Below are positions 11,101 to 20,809 of a stretch of DNA of 64,000 bases, one piece after another. The notes under the pieces are model-generated. The model worked only from the letters and a program-made list of their open reading frames with translations, was not told where the DNA came from and searched no databases. The stretch comes from Myrica gale (taxonomy: Eukaryota; Streptophyta; Magnoliopsida; Fagales; Myricaceae). The stretch's first letter is position 1; the number at the start of each line of letters is the position of its first letter. The stretch covers positions 16,581,001 through 16,645,000 of the forward strand of contig OZ005618.1 in assembly GCA_963930655.1 (NCBI GenBank), read 5' to 3'. The position numbers were made by a program, and so were the translations under genes.

Positions 11101-14100
11101 CAGTTATGAGAGAGAACTTCTGGAAGATTGTTATTATGGAGAAGTATGGGTGTGAGGAGGGTGGTTGGAGCACTTTGGCGGCTCAAGGTTCCTATGGGGT
11201 GAGTTATGGAAATTTATTCGCCATGGGTGAAACTTTTTTAGAGACAATATTAGGTTTGCGGTAGGTAGTGGTTCCCGAATTCGGTTTTGGCATGACAAGT
11301 GGTGTGGTGAAAGACCGTTAAGTGTGGAGTTCCCTTATTTATTTTTCTTGCTCGACATAAGGACGCGTGGGTTGCTGATTGCATGGAGCTTAGAACTAGA
11401 GAGGTAGTGTGGGATGTTCACTTTGAGAGATTGTTTAATGATTGAGAGATGAAGATGTTGTCGGAGTTTTGTTCTTTACTCTATTCGTGGAGTAGGCAAA
11501 GCGGGGGAGAATAAAATGCTTTGGACCGCTAAGACTGTGTTTTCTCTGTGTAAACGATGTATGCTTTGCTGATGAGGGCTCCAATGTGGACTTTTGTTGG
11601 CGTCAATGTTGGAGGAGCAAGGTTCCCCCTAGAGTTGCTTTCTTTGTTTGGGATGCCCTTCACCGACAAATTTTGACCATTGATAACTTAAGGAGGAGGG
11701 AGTTTTCGTGATTGAATGGTGCTATATGTGTCAGTGTGATGGAGAAACGGTTGATCATCTTCTTCTTCATTGCTCGATCGCTCGAGGTTTGTTGGGGGCA
11801 TGTGCTGAGTATTCTTAATTATGATTGGGTTATGCCAAAATAGGTAGCGGATGTTATGCTTTGTTGGAAGAGGAAGTTTGGGGATCCAATAGCTTTGACT
11901 ACTTGGAAGATGATCCCTGCTTGCATTTGGTGGAGTTTGTGGAGGGAAATGAATGGAAGATGTTCAAGACAGGGTTGTATTTGTCTAGTTTGGGGGGTTC
12001 TATGTTGCAAGCTCTTTTTATGTGGGCTAATTCGGTTTTGGGTTACCCTTTTGTGGGTTTTCCGGATTTTCTTAGTTTTTTAGATTGTTTGCTTTAGATG
12101 CTGTCAGTATAGTCTCTTGTACTGTCAACTCTCTTTTTCTTTAATAAGATTGACTTACTTATCAAAAAAAAGTATATATCTTTTATAGAAAATGGTAATC
12201 TATCTACTTGTCCACTTTGATCAACTTGTACGTAGCAAAATTTTGGCACAGTTGAAATAGTCTTCTAGATCATGTCTTCATTATTAGTTCATGGCCTTTC
12301 AGATTTTCTTAGTTTTTTAGCTTGTATGTTCTAAGTGTTGTTATTATAATCTCTTGTACTGTCAACTTTCTTTTTCTTTAATAAAGCTGGACTTATAAAA
12401 AAAATCTTTCAATGATTAAAATTATGCTGTTTTTAGCTTTAATATTAATCTTCCATCTTTTTGAAAAATGTATGTGGTTTTCAAATCTGGTTGCTTCTTC
12501 AGGTTCCTGGTGGTAACATGCGCAATTCCTTTCTGGTAAATGGTGTTGCTTTTAAAAAGACATTTTCATATGCGGGTTTTGAGCAGCAGCCAAAGAAGTT
12601 TGTAAATCCCATGATACTTTTGCTCAATGTCGAATTGGAACTGAAATCTGAGAAGGAAAATGCTGAGATAAGGTAATGAATTCAATCATTTTGATTGTTA
12701 TGAAATCCTTTTGAGAAAGTGCTTATCTACAGAACTTCTTGTTTCCATCTTCTGTAGACTTACAGATCCCTCGGAATACCAGTCAATTGTCGATGCCGAA
12801 TGGAATATTATATACGACAAGCTAGATAAATGTGTACAGAGTGGTGCCAAAGTTGTTCTTTCACGGCTGGCCATCGGTGATCTTGCGACACAGGTGTGTC
12901 AACAAATTCCTGCAGTTGTTGTCCCCCCCCCCTTCTTTCCTCCAGCTTGCTGAAAGATAAAACCTGAAGAACTTTGTATGTTATACCCTCTAATATATGA
13001 AGTAGTTAACTTATTCTAAGATCTCAAAAATACTTTTCGAGCATCTATGTACCTTTTTTAATTGGTAGACTTGACTTGTGCACCTGCATTTGATGAACTT
13101 CCGATTTCACTCTCCAAAGACCGTAACACATACGTGTTTAGATTTTGTACTGACATTTCAATGTCACAAAATATCATTAGCTTTTGCTGGAGTAGCTTAT
13201 CAGTGTCTTCATTATTCACACCTTTCCCAGGTTTTGCATGATGAGTCAAATTGACATCAGGGTCCTATATCATGATGTATGGCAAAAGGAAACATTTTGC
13301 ATATGCTTGCTTCTTTTGTTTCAGTTTTTCGTTTGGCCCGAATGTTTTTTGAATATTTTGACTGTCATTCCTATTCTAAAGGAAGATTCTCCGCATGCTT
13401 ATCGCATGGGCTCCCTTTGACAGTATTTTGCAGATCGAGATATTTTTTGTGCTGGTCGTGTAACAGAAGAAGATTTGCAACGGGTTGCTGCTGCAAGTGG
13501 TGGGACTGTACAAACATCTGTCAACAACATTATTGATGAGGTGTCTATATTTCGTTTTTCACTTAATTTCATTCTCCAATTCAGAATTTTGACACGCAAT
13601 TGCTTAATTGTTGTTGTATAAGCTAGTGGACAGCAGCAGTTATTTTTATTTATTGCCAACTGAAACTATTAAGATTTTGTTTGTCCTTAAGGTTCTTGGA
13701 ACTTGTGAGCTTTTTGAGGAAAGGCAAGTCGGCAACGAGAGGTTTAATATATTCAGTGGATGTCCATCTGGCCTTACAGCCACCATAGTTCTGCGCGGTG
13801 GAGCTGATCAGGTTTGTTAAGTGTTTAGAAAGAGCATGACTGTGCCATTAGTACTTACACGTGCATGAGCATATAATTGACCTTGGATTTTCCTTGCTTT
13901 CAGTTTATTGAGGAAGCTGAGCGGAGTTTACATGATGCAATCATGATTGTTAGAAGGGCATTGAAGAACTCCACTGTGGTTGCTGGGGGTGGTGCTATAG
14001 ATGTATGGTTTCATAACAATTGGCTCGATCTTCATGAAATACATCAAGGATATTTTGGTGATTCAAATGTTCTCTTTTGGTGGCAGATGGAGATAAGTCG

Positions 14101-17100
14101 ATATCTGAGGCAGCATGCTCGCACAATAGCTGGGAAGTCTCAACTTTTTATAAACTCTTATGCTAAAGCTCTTGAGGTATGCCTTGTTCGGGCTTCTGCA
14201 TTTTGGTTTATGTGAAAATGGTACGGTTGACTGTGTACACAAAATTATTGATTCAAGTTGACTAAAGTGCTTTATCTATTCTTTATTTAGTGTATAGTAA
14301 GTGGTTCTGAATCTCCTTCCTGCTGCCGCCTCGTCTCTCTTTAAGATAATCTTTTATGCCTTTTGATCATTGTGGAAACCAACTTGTTCATTTTCTGAGT
14401 TAGAAATTCCAATCAATATTTGCTGATGATTTTAGTGTGCTAGTATGCTCCACCTTGAAATCTAGCAGAACTCTTCTTGAACTATTTGTTTGGTCTACCA
14501 AATGATCCTGGTGTTGTATAGGTTGTCGTAGTAGGATTCTATTGCTGGTTAACATCATTAGGAACAGAACTTCTATGCATTGTTCTCCACAATATAGATT
14601 GGTTTTTGCTTAAATTTTTCTTTTGTTATGTGAAGAATGTCCAAAATTAGTTTGGCAAAGTACAAATCTGTTTGGGGAGAGGGGAGGACGGGGGTGGAAG
14701 GAAGACTAGAGGTTGGGATTCCTACATGGGCTTGACTACATTAGCACCCCATTAGAAGTCCCTTATGAGGGGTCTGGAAGAGCCTTTAAAGAGCCCACAA
14801 AGCAGGTTGATGAGGGGGAATGGTCAGCACTTCATCTAAATGGTCAAGCCATAGCCTGACAATTTTGAAGTATGGTGGTGAAGAAGTTGGTGCACAGAAA
14901 TAATGTGCACGAGTCTCAGCCCTTAAGAAGAAGTTGGTGCCAAGAGGCTCAAATCCTGCCCCCCTCCCCCCTTTCAACCGAACAAATCAGAGTGAACTTT
15001 TACCACCAAGTCTTTCGGTGGTGATAGAATACCATTTATTGGAGACTAATTTTCTACTAACGTCATGCATTAAACTATTACCCGAAACTGAAAACAAAAC
15101 TACTGCATTTTACTATTATAAATGAATAACTACTAGACGATTTAAAAAGGAAGAAACTAAATCAATCCTTTGTTTTTGGATGAAATGGAGAGAAACAAAA
15201 TCTGTCTCCTTTGAACATGTCTTTTTGTATTTTCATATAGATTTTGTTTCGTGCATCATACTGTTTAGTTTCTCATTGCATAAAAAAGTTGCCTAAAAAA
15301 ATACCAATAGAGAGAAAATAAGGGGAAGAGAAGGGGGGGGGGATGGGGAAGGTTTGGGAAAGGATGGTCTCCCATGAACTTCGGTGCTTAAGATGAGGGA
15401 AAACATAGCTTGAGAAAGAGTTGGTATAATTAATCAATAGTAAATTTATTGGGATTAGATTCAAAAGGATTAATGACATACACTTCGCCTAGGCATAAAG
15501 AATTTATTGAGTCAACCCTGACCTATTGGGAGTAGCACTCGATGATATACATACGCAACAGAATGAGACCAAGAATTCTGGCTCAAATAGCAACTGTTTT
15601 CTTGGTAAGGACAGTTTGGACATGATGTCCAAGGTTTAAGAATATCTGTATGTGTTTGTACACTTGCAATATTGCTACTACAGTTTTGCCTTTCATGGGA
15701 ACACAAAGCACTGCATTTGTGGATAATTTCTTTAGTTGGGAGTTTGTTATATTCAACGATGACAAACAGGTAGTTGTGTTTTTCCTCTATTATGTAGGTT
15801 ATTCCACGGCAATTGTGTGACAATGCTGGGTTTGATGCAACTGACGTTCTGAACAAGTTAAGACAGAAACATGCACTTCAATCTGGTAGGCATTTTGCAA
15901 TTTTATACTTTTTTTTTCTTTTGGGTTAAATAATGGTTAGTTAGTGCTGATTTCTTTTTCCTGCACATATACACGTGAGAATCAATATAATAAGAATGTT
16001 CTCTACACAGACTTTGCACCCTTCAACTATGTGGTCTTGACACTTTGCACCCTAACTATTATTTTTATCACATTGCACCCATCAACTATTATTAAAAACA
16101 GGTAGTTGTGCTTATCAAAAAAAACTTTGTACCCTAACTATTATTTTTATCACATTGCACCCATCAACTATTAGGTTGACAATTTACACCCACCGTTCAA
16201 ATTTTCCATCAATCTGAACATGAATTGATCTTTTTGGCATTTGAAATGCTGCTTTCAGCGTCACAAAATGTCACTGCCAAAAAAAGGTGCTGATAAAATT
16301 GCGCCAGGTCAATCGCCAAAAAATCACTTTCCGTTCAAGTTGTCGGAAAATTTTAATGAAGGGTGCAAAATGTCTAAGTCAAGAGTTTGTGAGTGCAATG
16401 TGACAAAAGTAATAGTTCAGGGTGCAAGATATTAAGACCACCATAGTTGGATGGTGCAAAGTGTATTTATTCCAAGAATTTAAGTATGTGCTCTCTCCTT
16501 AGTGGCAACACCAATAGTACTCCATGCTTGATTTCTATATCAGGCAGCAGATTTTATGGATAGTTGGGAGTACTTTCTGGTTATTATGGACTAAAATAGT
16601 TCAAAACTTTAACAGGTGAAGGTGCAAATTATGGTGTGGATATCAACACTGGCGGAATTGCTGATTCATTTGCTAATTTTGTCTGGGAGCCAGCAGTTGT
16701 GAAGGTATCTTTCAATATGCAGCCCTTTACGTGTTTGTGTGTCCCTGCCAGTCTGTATGTATGTTCTTGCTGATGCTTTTATACTTGTGCTGATTGCTTA
16801 ATTACAGATCAATGCTGTAAATGCTGCTACTGAGGCAGCCTGTCTTGTTTTGAGCGTGGATGAGACAGTAAAAAACCCCAAGGTAACATAAATTATGGTT
16901 CTTCTTTTGTGAAGCAAACTCCACTCCCCCCCCCCCCACCTTTTTTCTCGGCGAGAAAAACCTGGACCCACATGTTTGGGAGCCATTGTTTTGAGCGTGG
17001 ATGAGACAGTAAAAAACCCCAAGGTAACATAAATTATGGTTCTTTTGTGAAGCAAACTCCACTCCCCCCCCACCCATACTTTTTTTTTTCGCACGTGGGT

Positions 17101-17999
17101 GAGAAAAACCTGGACCCACATGTTTGGGAGGCTTTGTTGGTGCAATGATAATTACCTTGACCATTTAGGGTACTTTGAAATGATATCTCAGATCGTCTCT
17201 CTGGCCAAATAAAAATAGGAAGATTGGAATGATTAAGGAAAAATTCAAATAGAACCCAAATAAAATATGCACACCCTGTTCGTTCCGCCCGCAATCAATT
17301 GAGGAAAGCGACCCATGATTCATATTCTGTTTGTGAACCACTATATATTCAAGCACATGCATTGATCTTGATAAGAGAACAGTTTACCCATATAATTTTC
17401 TTTGCATAATATATTATGTGGATGAAAATGAATGGAGATCTCTGATACAATTGGTAATGCAGATGCTCCTAACTTTTCACATTTAGTTTGTAATCTTCTA
17501 GATTGAGCTCTAAGGATACCGAGCTACATTCCAAATATGTCTAGCATCTGTGCTCTGCTCAAAATAATGGCCTCTGTATTATGATACTTGCAATATATGG
17601 GTTCTAGTATATCAGCTTTCTCTTTCTAGATAGTTGGAATCTTCATTTTGGGATCAATGTTGAGATTTGTTTGTTGGCTAAAGGTCAATATTAACCAAAT
17701 GGGCAAGTTATAAAAAGGTGGTAGGTTATGAGGGTGAATGCCCAAAATTCTAGTTTGAAGGGCAGATTGCACAAGTGATGTGGGGTAAAACATAATTTTT
17801 CTTTTATTACAATTTTTTTTGTCTAAATGCATACATGATGCTCAGCATGTTACATATACAACCATCTATTTTATGGTTCCCTTTCATTGTCACAATGCAG
17901 TCGGAGAGTGCACAGGGAGAAGCTGCAGCTAGTGCCATGGGTGGTCGAGGACGTGGACCTGGTTTCCCCGGCAGGGGACGGGGCATGCGACGGCGATGA
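4039..17999 (+). CDS. CCT7: T-complex protein 1 subunit eta (CCT7), 14 exons
   Basis: Eta subunit of the cytosolic chaperonin TRiC/CCT, which folds actin, tubulin and other clients with ATP. Exons read from frame and GT-AG borders: 4039-4053, 4185-4445, 7966-8091, 8169-8372, 12503-12672, 12758-12893, 13424-13540, 13692-13811, 13904-14002, 14087-14176, 15798-15885, 16616-16704, 16808-16882, 17901-17999. They join in frame to 562 codons; plant CCT7 proteins are about 557. Visible hallmarks are [11 protein letters not shown] and [10 protein letters not shown] (exon 2), the ATP-binding [15 protein letters not shown] (exon 3), VVAGGGAID (exon 9) and a Gly/Arg-rich tail ending GMRRR. The start was chosen because MAAMM splices straight into [10 protein letters not shown]. 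Introns 2 (3.5 kb) and 4 (4.1 kb) are swollen by LINE and TIR insertions, yet no exon is broken. One oddity is Leu where I expect Arg in the CPSGxTATI segment. Family assignment is very secure. Confidence 0.96.
4446..5490. other. CCT7 intron 2, left part
   Basis: Intronic sequence before the LINE insertion. The only structured feature is a CT microsatellite at about 5107-5132. No gene is seen. Confidence 0.6.
5107..5132. repeat. (CT)n microsatellite
   Basis: About 13 uninterrupted CT units inside CCT7 intron 2, followed by GTGTACTCTC. Confidence 0.9.
5582..7306 (+). CDS. LINE ORF1 protein, intact, 574 aa
   Basis: First-ORF protein of a plant LINE, expected to bind the element RNA. Residues 1-110 form a conserved block shared with three other copies in this window: [65 protein letters not shown]-like linker follows. 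The middle is low-complexity, rich in Ser, Val, Pro and Gly, with two 51-residue tandem copies at about residues 313-414. The C-terminal block ([30 protein letters not shown], then a basic [20 protein letters not shown]) is also conserved. No CCHC zinc knuckle is seen, unlike many plant LINE ORF1 proteins. The ATG at 5582 begins [14 protein letters not shown], matching the start of the 48014 copy. The frame is open throughout, which is notable for an element without its own enzyme. Function beyond ORF1 is not known. Confidence 0.8.
   Translation: MSFSRRFSVEAKEFQVSVLVNGVVHMSEWSRKVTSSIFLGSNKAGRFVAITEFGGGRRQGVVMIPEGKEGFGWKKLADVLQEVVSHLSQLNRRIEGSFEAGVRKELSFVEVLKQGQLGERFGGQLPVVEGLEVSRDGVGNRKESPESFSNLHPDMPFSKGQLFSAEAAGSFALYVSEWRNQLLGIREEVDKLIELMGSGIGSGIAQLDNDLVARSQGLLQLDSNLGIRKSSSGLGFGRGRAHRIGPRLLEGAPSPGLKRGGSGAMVASYGKLVVDHVTQLNVAASSVVAGDCPEALPAPEFTPEISVEFVGQVSEPSVVAPTLVSVELGGTDGDAPHLSVLSGVDGDCSEAIQTPEITPDVTQVSEPSVVAPTLVSVELGGTDGDAPHSSVLSGVDGVCSEALQTPEITPEITQVSTGDPDALDGSSRALVVNAGGAGHDGFAGLDGPISGGPKISIVGECVNTRGSGGQEEGECSPEPVLAVSSHAVSVPSKVFKGESPAWVLDMVSSVGNMVGLSCGGQEDKLKDLFAALERDRVQPCSKQSRKSKGKMIRELQGLKSSVNYDGSSSIVRKT
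6518..6823 (+). repeat. Two tandem 153-bp (51-codon) units in LINE ORF1
   Basis: 6518-6670 and 6671-6823 are nearly identical in-frame copies. Each encodes a segment starting [18 protein letters not shown] and ending near QTPEIT. A shorter, more diverged unit lies just before. The frame is preserved. Confidence 0.85.
7572..7965. other. CCT7 intron 2, right part
   Basis: Ordinary T-rich intron sequence from the LINE target duplication to the exon 3 acceptor (CGCAG at 7961-7965). Nothing else is seen. Confidence 0.6.
8373..9802. other. CCT7 intron 4, left part
   Basis: T-rich intron sequence. It contains an unexplained open frame at 9135-9443 but no recognised element. Confidence 0.5.
9135..9443 (+). 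other. Unrecognised open frame inside CCT7 intron 4
   Basis: A 102-codon ATG-initiated frame. Its first two thirds look protein-like ([20 protein letters not shown], then [19 protein letters not shown]), while the last third is hydrophobic and looks like translated intron. I do not recognise the family. It could be a captured gene or transposon fragment, or chance. No splice context links it to CCT7, and it would disrupt that protein. Confidence 0.2.
9803..10712. mobile_element. Putative TIR transposon, non-autonomous
   Basis: The ends are inverted: CAGTGGCGGAACCA at 9803 and TGGATCCGCCACTG ending at 10712, each next to a run of G (left) or C (right). Ends beginning CAGTGGCGGA are common in plant non-autonomous DNA transposons. 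The 910-bp interior is AT-rich with no transposase. No target duplication is visible, because the right end abuts LINE sequence directly. It lies in CCT7 intron 4. Confidence 0.55.
10712..12171 (+). mobile_element. 5'-truncated LINE (ORF2 C-terminal half), decayed
   Basis: It is collinear with the 3' 1.5 kb of the long LINE at 47.9-54.0 kb. Recognisable pieces are the end of the reverse transcriptase ([38 protein letters not shown]), the connecting region and the zf-RVT domain ([13 protein letters not shown]-like). The tail is CTCTTGTACTGTCAACTC, TTTAATAAGATTGACTTAC, TTATC and A8. Reading shifts frame and meets stops several times, so it is a dead copy. The left boundary coincides with the end of the TIR element. 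It is in CCT7 intron 4, sense orientation. Confidence 0.85.
12292..12404 (+). mobile_element. Short 5'-truncated LINE 3' end
   Basis: About 110 bp matching the 3' terminus of the same LINE family (GATTTTCTTAGTTTTTTAG, ATCTCTTGTACTGTCAAC, TTTAATAAAGCTG, A run). It lies about 120 bp after a longer copy in the same orientation. The target duplication is unclear. Confidence 0.7.
14003..14086 (+). other. 84-bp stop-free intron 9 of CCT7 (exitron-like)
   Basis: This intron has GT and AG borders, is exactly 28 codons long, sits in phase 0 and contains no stop codon. Retention would insert 28 residues directly after the conserved GGGAID motif. Splicing gives the canonical GGGAID-MEISRYL join, so removal is certainly the normal route. 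Confidence 0.75.
14177..15797. other. CCT7 intron 10
   Basis: A 1.6-kb intron with ordinary T-rich sequence, a few short G or C runs and no recognised element. The acceptor is TATGTAG at 15791-15797. Confidence 0.6.
16011..16462. mobile_element. MITE with long imperfect inverted ends in CCT7 intron 11
   Basis: The left end (ACTTTGCACCCTTCAACTAT, then GTGGTCTTGACACTTTGCACC) and the right end (GGTCTTAATATCTTGCACCC read in reverse complement, ending ATGGTGCAAAGT) are inverted copies over 70-80 bp. The left side contains an internal direct duplication of about 65 bp (CCCTAACTATTATTTTTATC, CACATTGCACCCATC). Between the two units is a filler that includes GCTTATC plus A8, like the LINE 3' tail. 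It has no coding capacity. Confidence 0.7.
16845..17128 (+). repeat. 141-bp tandem duplication of CCT7 exon 13 end and donor site
   Basis: 16845-16985 and 16986-17128 are near-identical apart from C and T run lengths. The first unit covers the last 38 bases of exon 13 plus its GTAACA donor. The second repeats that coding tail ([12 protein letters not shown]) and donor inside intron 13. The normal exon ends at 16882. The second copy has no good acceptor directly before it. Confidence 0.9.
17129..17900. other. CCT7 intron 13, right part
   Basis: Ordinary AT-rich intron up to the acceptor ATGCAG ending at 17900. No element is recognised. Confidence 0.6.
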
Positions 18000-18609
18000 G
18001 CCCTTTGGAGGGGAGCTGCTTTCTCTGGCCAGCGATGTGGCATGCAATGGCAACATCTATTCTGTTTATCTAGAATTATTATCGGTGGGACCTATTTTGA
18101 AAATCTGTATCTTGTGAAATTCATTTTCTTCTTTTTAGTTGAGTAGTTACGTTTATTTGAAAATCAAGATGAAAGTGATGAAATCTTTGTTAGGGATGAA
18201 AGTCAGCTGTTGTGGCTTCTTTTGCTGTACACGAGGAATTGGATTTGCGTTTGAGCAAAGCATGGAGCTCGTAATCAGTGTTCTAAAATCATCTATCGAA
18301 ATGTTTCGTTAATTATTTACCCTAGCGCTAATTCTGGCTAAGGTCTTCATATTTGGATCAGACATTGGACCACGGAACTCACATCCTGCCATTGTCTTGA
18401 AGAGTAAAGAATCGTCAATGCAGCTGAAGTCAGAATCCATGAGTTATAGGACGAATGGCCTTTGGCTGTCTTAACTTGTGTTTAATGGGCATATAGCCAA
18501 CTAGGGAAGTATGGTGTGTGAGGGAGGCACGCATATGGCCGAGTTGGTGCTTGGTGGACACGGGCTAGGATAGACTACGTGTATGATATTGCCCTAATCT
18601 CTTTATAGT
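18000..18609 (+). other. CCT7 3' UTR and flank
   Basis: The 3' UTR follows the TGA at 17997-17999; the cleavage site cannot be set by eye. About 18510-18590 resembles 30015-30085 (GTGTGAGGGA, ACGCATATGG, GGGCTAG-ATAGAC). Both copies adjoin fragments of the Gypsy element, so this is probably a remnant of its LTR or flank. Confidence 0.45.
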
Positions 18610-19195
18610 ATGATTTTCTTGATAAGAGTAAAAAAAGTGTTCAAGATGATCTTGCATATAAGAAGACAACAGCGGATGTCAAGAAAGAGATCATCAAATG
18701 ATACTGGATCGAGGATGGCTTGCTAGTTGCAAAGGGCAACTTTCTCTTTGCTCCAGAGGGGAAGTTGAGGAAGAAGCATACGCGTGAGATGCATAATGCT
18801 CAGGGGGCAGGTCACCCTGGTAGAGAAAAAGGATGACGGCTCCCATGAGCTGATCATTATTTTGGCCAAAGATGGAGGAACGTGGAGTTCAATGTGAAGA
18901 CTTGCTTGGTGTGTCAACAAGACAAGCCAGATCAGAAGAAGCAAGCTACACTGCTTCAACCTCTTACAATTCTAGCGAATCTATGGGTCTTGGGGTCCAT
19001 GGATTTCATCTTTGAATTCCAAAAGACAAAAAGAGGAAGGTTCAATTTTTGTGGTTGTGGAAGGACTGACCAAGTATGCAATCTTCATTACAGTGTCGAA
19101 GGTGCGTACGATTGATGTTCTAACTGTTCTTTTCTACAATTATGTGGTTAAATACTTTGGAATGCCTGGACATATTTTTAGTAATCAAGATCCTT
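18610..19195 (+). pseudogene. Ty3/Gypsy integrase, left part (split by LINE)
   Basis: Translation with frame changes shows the integrase H2C2 zinc-binding region (EDGLLVAKGNFLFAPEGKLR, then HNAQGAGHPGRE) and the start of the catalytic core (SIFVVVEGLTKYAIF, VVKYFGMPGHIFSNQDPYF). Stops and frameshifts make it non-functional. The core breaks off at the LINE target duplication AATCAAGATCCTT (19183-19195) and resumes at 29227. A chromodomain in the distal part places it with the chromoviruses. Confidence 0.82.
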
Positions 19196-19951
19196 ATTTT
19201 TTTTTTGATAAGCAATATTTCATTAATGAATCAAAAGCAGAGCTACAACAATGAAAAGAATCGAGCAACAAAAACAAAAGAAAGAAAGTCAAGGGGGGTC
19301 CACACTCGTACACCCACGAAAAATCTACCAACAGCTCTAAAAAGGGGGGAACACTACCCTCAAAACGAGAGGAGGTGGCCCAACGAGCAACATTGCGCGC
19401 TAAAGAATTCGCACTACGAGAAGAAAAACAAAAGCCACAAGACTCCAAAGTAGAGGTAAAAGATAAAGAAGCACAACATATCGCATCTAAAACCCAAGGA
19501 CAAAACCTCGGATAGTTCAAAAGAGCATCTATCACCACTTTAGAGTCTCCTTCCAGAATAATGCTCTGGTGGCCACGGAGAGAAGCATGGAGAATTCCAA
19601 ACAGGGCAGCAAGGGCTTCCCCCACAAGCGGATCTCAAGGTCCCTGGAGTTTAGAAGCAGCAAATAAAATCAAACCCTTAGAATTCCTACCAACGCAAGC
19701 AACCGCACAAAAATCAGCACGTATGACAACATCCACATTAACTTTGCATAGGATACCCTGAGGAGGAGACTAGACAACATTCGGCCTTGCAAGCACTGAG
19801 GAGGACCACGCCGCACAATGCTCCTTGCTAATCTTGATCACCTTTTTAGCCAGCATAAAAGGATCATCAAAGGGTTTCCCGTGAACAGCCAAGTTACGGT
19901 TGAACCAAACCAAGTCAAAGGTGACAGTCGCAAAAATCTGGAAAAGCATGG
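19196..19951 (-). pseudogene. RNase H-bearing LINE, 3' part (RNase H domain)
   Basis: On the minus strand this carries a plant LINE type I RNase H domain: KVNVDVVIRADFCAVA, EALAALFGILHASL, IILEGDSKVVIDALLNYP, SANSLARNVARWA. It then runs into the 3' end, seen as the poly-T start at 19196. An in-frame stop precedes EALAAL. It is the distal piece of the LINE whose proximal piece is at 27882-29226; the Copia element lies between. This LINE is from a different lineage than the ORF1-only family, which lacks RNase H. Confidence 0.85.
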
Positions 19952-20206
19952 TGTGAGTCTAAATAACAACCCAAGAGGGGGGGTGAATTGGGTTTTTCAA
20001 AAACTTTTAAATTCTTTTGCAAACAAACCCAAAACGTTCAGATCTATTTCTAGGAAAACTAGAGACTAGATCTAAGCAGACAATGAGATTAACAATAATG
20101 GATAAGCAAGTTCAATCAAGCAATATCAGCAGAAATGAAAGATGAGAGTTAGGAAGATGACACCAGTATTTTTAGGTGGTTCGGCCAACTCTTGCCTACG
20201 TCCACC

Positions 20207-20284
20207 CCCAAGGCTATTGACTTCCTTGGGCTTCCTTCACTATTCTCCAAGTGAATACACACCTTAGCTTCCGGGGTGCTAAGG
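20207..20284 (-). other. Two adjacent conserved stem-loops in the LTR
   Basis: CCCAAGG...CCTTGGG (20207-20213/20224-20230) and CCTTAGC...GCTAAGG (20262-20268/20278-20284). The same stems occur at 26666-26689 and 26721-26743 in the 5' LTR, and at 1209-1232 and 1264-1286 in the older solo LTR. Both arms of each stem are unchanged in all three. Confidence 0.7.
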
Positions 20285-20809
20285 AACCGTTACAAAGCGT
20301 TTTCCGAGCTCACGCTTCAACTCTTTTCACAAATCCCAAAACCTAGGGATTTCTTCTACTCTCACAAGTAGGATACAGTGTTCACTCAACACTTGAAGGT
20401 TTTATGAGGTTTGGATACAATGATTGAAGGCTCTCTAAGCCAGATATACAAGTGGGTAGCTCAAGAAATGAAACGGCTCTCTAAGCCAAATCTACAAGTT
20501 TAAGAACCTGAGGTGAACTAGAAGAATACGATCTTCAAGGAAAGCTTCTGGATTTGCAAGATGGATCACGAGATTTCAAGGTCGGAAGAACTTCTCTTCT
20601 TCTTCTTTGAGCTTTCTCTCTCAAGAAATTAGGGCAAGGATGATTTTCGTGTGAAGCTCTACCTTTCTTTTTCAATCTTGTTCTATTTATAGTCTCTAGG
20701 GCACCAAGGGCTTTCTTGTCATGTTTTGAAGCCGTTGGAGGGCATTTAGAGCCGTTGGAGACATTTTTAGAATGAGTGACGTCGCTCCAGATCTGAGAAA
20801 TCGAAGCAT

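Noticed and set aside
16798-17164. Two overlapping minus-strand frames of 115-120 codons
   Set aside because: They arise from the 141-bp duplication and homopolymer runs across CCT7 exon 13; no family match or start context.
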